From: Actinomycetota bacterium
GTDB taxonomy: Bacteria > Actinomycetota > Acidimicrobiia > Acidimicrobiales > Ilumatobacteraceae
Direction of reading: 5' to 3'
Assembly: GCA_005788205.1 (NCBI GenBank)
Contig: SXYT01000033.1
Location: 1 to 8,520 of the forward strand
Length of the DNA: 8,520 bases
Part shown: piece after piece, positions 4,566-8,520 of the stretch
Layout: each line of letters starts with the position of its first letter
Position numbering within the stretch: the first letter of the stretch is position 1
Position numbers and translations under genes: made by a program
Notes under the pieces: model-generated
What the model saw: only the letters and a program-made list of their open reading frames with translations
Database searches by the model: none
What the model was told of the DNA's origin: nothing

Positions 4566-5801
4566 ATGACCACACCGATCTACGTCCTCGGCGGCCACCA
4601 GACCGACTTTGCCCGCGCGTGGGCCCGCGATGGCCTCGACGTGAGCGACATGATGCGCGAGGCGATAGAGGCCGCGCTCCTCGACGCGCAGGTCGACGTC
4701 GCCGACATCGACACCGTCCATGTCGGCAACGCCTTCAGCGAGCTGCAGCGTCAGCAGGGTCACCTGGGCGCGGTGGCGTCCCAGGTGGTGCCGGGCCTGT
4801 GGGGCAAGCCCGCGATGCGCCATGAGGGCGCGTGCGCGTCGTCGTCGCTCGCGGTGCTCACGGCGATGGCAGAGATCGAGGCGGGTCGCTACGACGTCGC
4901 GCTCGTGGTGGGCGTGGAGGAGCAGAAGGCGATCCCGGGGGACCAGTCGTCAATCAACCAGAACGCCGCGTCGTGGCAGGGGCACGAGGGCATCTCGTGC
5001 ACGTTCATGTGGCCCGCCGTCTTCGGGATGCTCGGCGAGGAGTACGCGTACCGCTACGGCCTGGACCGGCGCCACCTGAACAGGATCAGCGAGATCAACT
5101 ACGGCAACGCCAAGTCGAACCCGCTCGCCCAGACGCGCGCGTGGCAGTTCACCGACCTCAGTTTCACCGACGACGACGTGGCGAACCCGGTGATCGAGCC
5201 GGGCACGAGGCGCCAGGACTGCGGCCAGATCACCGACGGGGCGGCCGCGCTCGTGCTCTGCTCCGCCCGCTACATGGAGAGCCATGCGGCGCGCACCGGG
5301 CGCCGCGCCTCTGCCACCGCCCAGATCCTGGGTTGGGGGCACCGCAACGCCGGCATCAAGTTCACCGACAAGCTGGAGCGCAGCAAGAACGACCGGTTCG
5401 TGTTTCCCCACGTGCACGACGCGATCACGGATGCGTTCCGCCGTGCCTCTGTGGCGGACGTGATGCATCTGGACGGCATCGAGACCCACGACTGCTTCAC
5501 GACCACCGAGTACATGGCGATCGATCACTTCGGGATCACCGCCCCGGGCGAGTCGTGGAAGGCGATCGAGAGCGGGTTGATCGAGCGCGGCGGCGCGCTG
5601 CCCGTGAACCCGAGCGGCGGACTGATCGGCGGCGGTCACCCCGTGGGCGCCACCGGTGCGCGCATGCTGTTCGATGCGGTGAGACAGGTCGAGGGACGTG
5701 CCGGTGACATCCAGGTCGACGGTGCGCGCACATTCGCCACGCTCAACATCGGCGGGTCGCTGTCCACAGTGGCCAGCTTCGTGGTGGGCGTGCGCGACTG
5801 A
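4566..5801 (+). CDS. SCP2-type thiolase / acetyl-CoA acetyltransferase family protein
   Basis: This 411-aa thiolase-superfamily enzyme would cleave or form 3-ketoacyl-CoA type bonds in lipid or sterol side-chain breakdown. The nucleophile is Cys90 in EGACASSSLA. HDCF (308-311) stands where classical thiolases have NEAF. GGGHPVGATG carries the catalytic His358, and the last motif is NIGGS (394-398) instead of the usual Cys-containing CxG. HDCF together with loss of the terminal Cys is the pattern of SCP-x/SCP2 and lipid-transfer-type thiolases. The fused SCP2 lipid-binding domain is absent and the length is normal for the thiolase part alone. The N-terminus (IYVLGGHQTDFAR) starts where the family usually does, which supports the ATG at 4566. 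No DUF35/OB-fold partner gene, usual for Ltp-type retro-aldolases, is adjacent. Exact substrate is not known. Confidence 0.93.
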   Translation: MTTPIYVLGGHQTDFARAWARDGLDVSDMMREAIEAALLDAQVDVADIDTVHVGNAFSELQRQQGHLGAVASQVVPGLWGKPAMRHEGACASSSLAVLTAMAEIEAGRYDVALVVGVEEQKAIPGDQSSINQNAASWQGHEGISCTFMWPAVFGMLGEEYAYRYGLDRRHLNRISEINYGNAKSNPLAQTRAWQFTDLSFTDDDVANPVIEPGTRRQDCGQITDGAAALVLCSARYMESHAARTGRRASATAQILGWGHRNAGIKFTDKLERSKNDRFVFPHVHDAITDAFRRASVADVMHLDGIETHDCFTTTEYMAIDHFGITAPGESWKAIESGLIERGGALPVNPSGGLIGGGHPVGATGARMLFDAVRQVEGRAGDIQVDGARTFATLNIGGSLSTVASFVVGVRD

Positions 5802-5809
5802 CAGCCGCG

Positions 5810-5829
5810 GCGCCGGGTCGCCCGGACGC
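5810..5829. terminator. Weak two-way terminator-like hairpin between convergent genes
   Basis: CCGGG (5813-5817), loop TCG, CCCGG (5821-5825), extended by three more pairs (5810-5812 with 5827-5829) past a bulged A. It fills the 27-base gap between the thiolase stop and the DUF3054 stop and no T-run follows. GCCGCGGCGC occurs on both sides (5804-5813 and 5833-5842). Confidence 0.35.
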
Positions 5830-6188
5830 TATGCCGCGGCGCGGCGTGCCGCGACCGCGCGCCAGCCGAGCATGGTGGCAGCGAGGAACAGGGTGGCCAC
5901 GATCACGAACGGGAGCGCCGTGCCGCGGTCGAAGGCGAAGCTGCGCAGCACCATCCCCATGAGGACGGTGTAGCCGAGAACCACCCACTTGTTCGGCAGG
6001 GGCTTCGGGCCGCCCTTCTGCAGGAGTGGTGCCACGTGGGCGAGGCCGCCCGCGATCCAGAACGGCGCGCCGACGTAGAGCACGCCGCCCACGCCTGTGT
6101 CCGTGTCGTGGTTCCTCGTGCCGATGACGACGAGCGCGAGCACGCACAGTGCGTCGAACAGGAACGCGGTGATGCGCTGCTTCGTCAC
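5829..6188 (-). CDS. DUF3054 family small membrane protein
   Basis: A 119-aa integral membrane protein with four hydrophobic segments at about residues 8-24, 35-55, 67-83 and 91-109. It matches the DUF3054 pattern as I know it: an early Asp, then IGTRNH (22-27), a conserved APFWIAG (41-47), GMVLR (78-82) with an in-membrane Arg82, and FVIVAT leading to GWR (108-110). The role of this actinobacterial family is unknown. It starts with GTG 12 bases after the stop of the inositol-phosphate synthase gene and has no clear ribosome site of its own, so it is probably the last gene of that operon and translated by coupling. The C-terminus is Ala/Arg-rich and cytosolic. Confidence 0.85.
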   Translation of the reverse strand: MTKQRITAFLFDALCVLALVVIGTRNHDTDTGVGGVLYVGAPFWIAGGLAHVAPLLQKGGPKPLPNKWVVLGYTVLMGMVLRSFAFDRGTALPFVIVATLFLAATMLGWRAVAARRAAA

Positions 6189-6200
6189 TGCGCGCCGGGG

Positions 6201-7520
<1,320 letters not shown>

Positions 7521-7533
7521 GTCGTTGAGGCTA
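7521..7533 (-). promoter_or_regulatory. Candidate -10 box giving a leaderless ino1 mRNA
   Basis: On the minus strand TAGCCT (7533-7528) is followed by only 7 bases and then the ATG at 7520. This places the expected transcription start at or next to the A of the start codon. Absence of a ribosome site in the same stretch fits a leaderless message. A matching -35 box was not found. The 72-base gap to the dehalogenase stop leaves room for an internal promoter in the three-gene run. Confidence 0.45.
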
Positions 7534-7592
7534 TGCGAACAGGCCCCGGCAACCCGACACCTGCGGTGGAAGTCCGCGCGGGGACGTCGTTT

Positions 7593-8513
7593 TCACGCAG
7601 TCGCGGCGATGAAAGCGTTCATCACGGTTGCGATCTCGTCCCCTTTGTCCTCCTGCAGGAAGTGCCCGCCGCCCTCGATCGTCACGTGGGGCTGGCCCTT
7701 CGCGCCGGGCACCTTCTCCTGGAACATCCTGTCGCCGCCCGCGGTGATCGGGTCGCCGTCGCTGAAGGTGGTGAGGAGCGGCTTCGTCCATGAGCCGAGC
7801 ACATCCCACGCTGCGCGGTTCGCCGCGCCTGACGGGTCGTCGGGGGCCGTGGGCACCAGCGAGGGGAAGATGCGCGAGCCGGCCTTGTGGACCTCCTCGG
7901 GGAACGGTGCGTCGTACGCGGCGACGACCGCGGGGTCGAGAGGCTTCGACGCGCATGCCGCCTCCACCATCTTGCCGATGTTCCATTCCTTCGCTGTCTG
8001 GCTGTACCTCTGCCATGCCATGAACGCATCGCCCGGCGGGCGTTCGCCCGTGGGGAGGCCGGTGTTGCCCACCACGATGCGCGAGAAGCGGTCCGGGTTC
8101 GCGGTCACCATGCGCAGCCCCACGAGACCGCCCCAGTCCTGCCCGAAGAACGTCATCGGCCCGAAGTCGTGCTGCGACAGCCACTCGTTCATCCATGTCA
8201 CGAACCGTTCGTAGGTGTAGTCGGACATCTGCGTCGGCTTGTCGCTGCGGCCGAACCCGGGAAGGTCCGGCACGATCACGCGGTGCCCCGCGGAAACGAA
8301 CACGGGCACCATGTGGCGGTAGAGGTAACCCCAGCTGGGCTCGCCGTGGAGGAGCAGCAGGGTCTCGGCGGCATCGGCCGGCCCCTCGTCGATGTGGTGG
8401 ATGCGGATGCGCGCGCCGCTGCCGTCGGCGGCGTTCACCTCCGTGTAGCGGGGGGCGAACGGCCAGCCCGGCAGGTTGGCGAAACGGTCATCGGGGGTGC
8501 GGACGATCTCCAT
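7593..8513 (-). CDS. Haloalkane dehalogenase, subfamily HLD-I (DhlA/DmbB-like)
   Basis: This 306-aa alpha/beta-hydrolase would replace the halogen of haloalkanes with hydroxyl in the cytosol. The N-terminus MEIVRTPDDRFANLPGWPF is the typical opening of HLD-I enzymes and supports the ATG at 8513. HGEPSW (56-61) holds the oxyanion-hole residue Glu58 and Trp61. The nucleophile Asp126 lies in GQDWGG, where Trp127 is a halide-binding residue; Trp167 in the cap may be the second. SDGDP supplies the acid, probably Asp254, and GGGHFLQED the catalytic His284. YDAPFPEE and PNRAAW-like stretches in the cap region recall mycobacterial Rv2296. Length is normal for the family (about 300 aa). Real halide-releasing activity cannot be told from an epoxide-hydrolase-like relative by sequence alone, but the Asp-Trp pair favours a dehalogenase. 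It probably leads the run with ino1 and the DUF3054 gene. Upstream sequence is cut by the window edge. Confidence 0.93.
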   Translation of the reverse strand: MEIVRTPDDRFANLPGWPFAPRYTEVNAADGSGARIRIHHIDEGPADAAETLLLLHGEPSWGYLYRHMVPVFVSAGHRVIVPDLPGFGRSDKPTQMSDYTYERFVTWMNEWLSQHDFGPMTFFGQDWGGLVGLRMVTANPDRFSRIVVGNTGLPTGERPPGDAFMAWQRYSQTAKEWNIGKMVEAACASKPLDPAVVAAYDAPFPEEVHKAGSRIFPSLVPTAPDDPSGAANRAAWDVLGSWTKPLLTTFSDGDPITAGGDRMFQEKVPGAKGQPHVTIEGGGHFLQEDKGDEIATVMNAFIAATA

Positions 8514-8520
8514 GTCCTGA

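Overview
The window is GC-rich with dense, tightly packed genes, GC-biased third codon positions and AAGGAG/GAGGGG ribosome sites. The gene content suggests a free-living actinobacterium, possibly of the Acidimicrobiia. It includes a cytosolic AtsD-like sulfatase, an SCP2-type thiolase, a haloalkane dehalogenase close to mycobacterial Rv2296/DmbB, a DUF3054 protein and actinobacterial-looking TANNNT -10 boxes. The lineage is an inference from gene style; no rRNA or marker gene is present.

Layout, left to right. (1) 2-166 (+): the C-terminal end of a membrane-anchored protein, whose stop directly abuts the stop of the next gene. (2) 167-2395 (-): a type I sulfatase of 742 aa with the formylglycine motif and a C-terminal beta-sandwich. 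(3) 2396-2840: a 445-base divergent intergenic region that holds far more structure than a plain promoter region. It has a 15-bp inverted repeat, a strong palindrome, a TCGTTGCA repeat, a 13-codon leader ORF with a good ribosome site, a hairpin starting right after the leader stop, and an 8-bp complementarity between the two translation start sites. (4) 2841-4504 (+): a two-gene, translationally coupled operon of unrecognised function. Its second product looks like two DNA-sliding-clamp-like domains followed by a YbjN / type-III-chaperone-like domain; this is a reading by eye. (5) 4528-4561: a perfect 14-bp stem whose loop is a -10-like hexamer and whose 3' arm holds the ribosome site of the next gene. 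(6) 4566-5801 (+): an SCP2-type thiolase. (7) 5829-8513 (-): a likely three-gene run, haloalkane dehalogenase, then a long-form myo-inositol-1-phosphate synthase, then a small DUF3054 membrane protein.

How the genes work together. The right-hand and thiolase parts are ordinary lipid, inositol and halo-organic metabolism. The sulfatase and dehalogenase fit an organism that uses sulfated and halogenated organic matter. The part most likely to be undescribed is the 2.4-4.5 kb block: a leader-peptide and hairpin-controlled operon encoding a 144-aa protein of unknown family and a possible clamp-YbjN fusion. No CRISPR, tRNA, rRNA, transposase or phage gene was seen.
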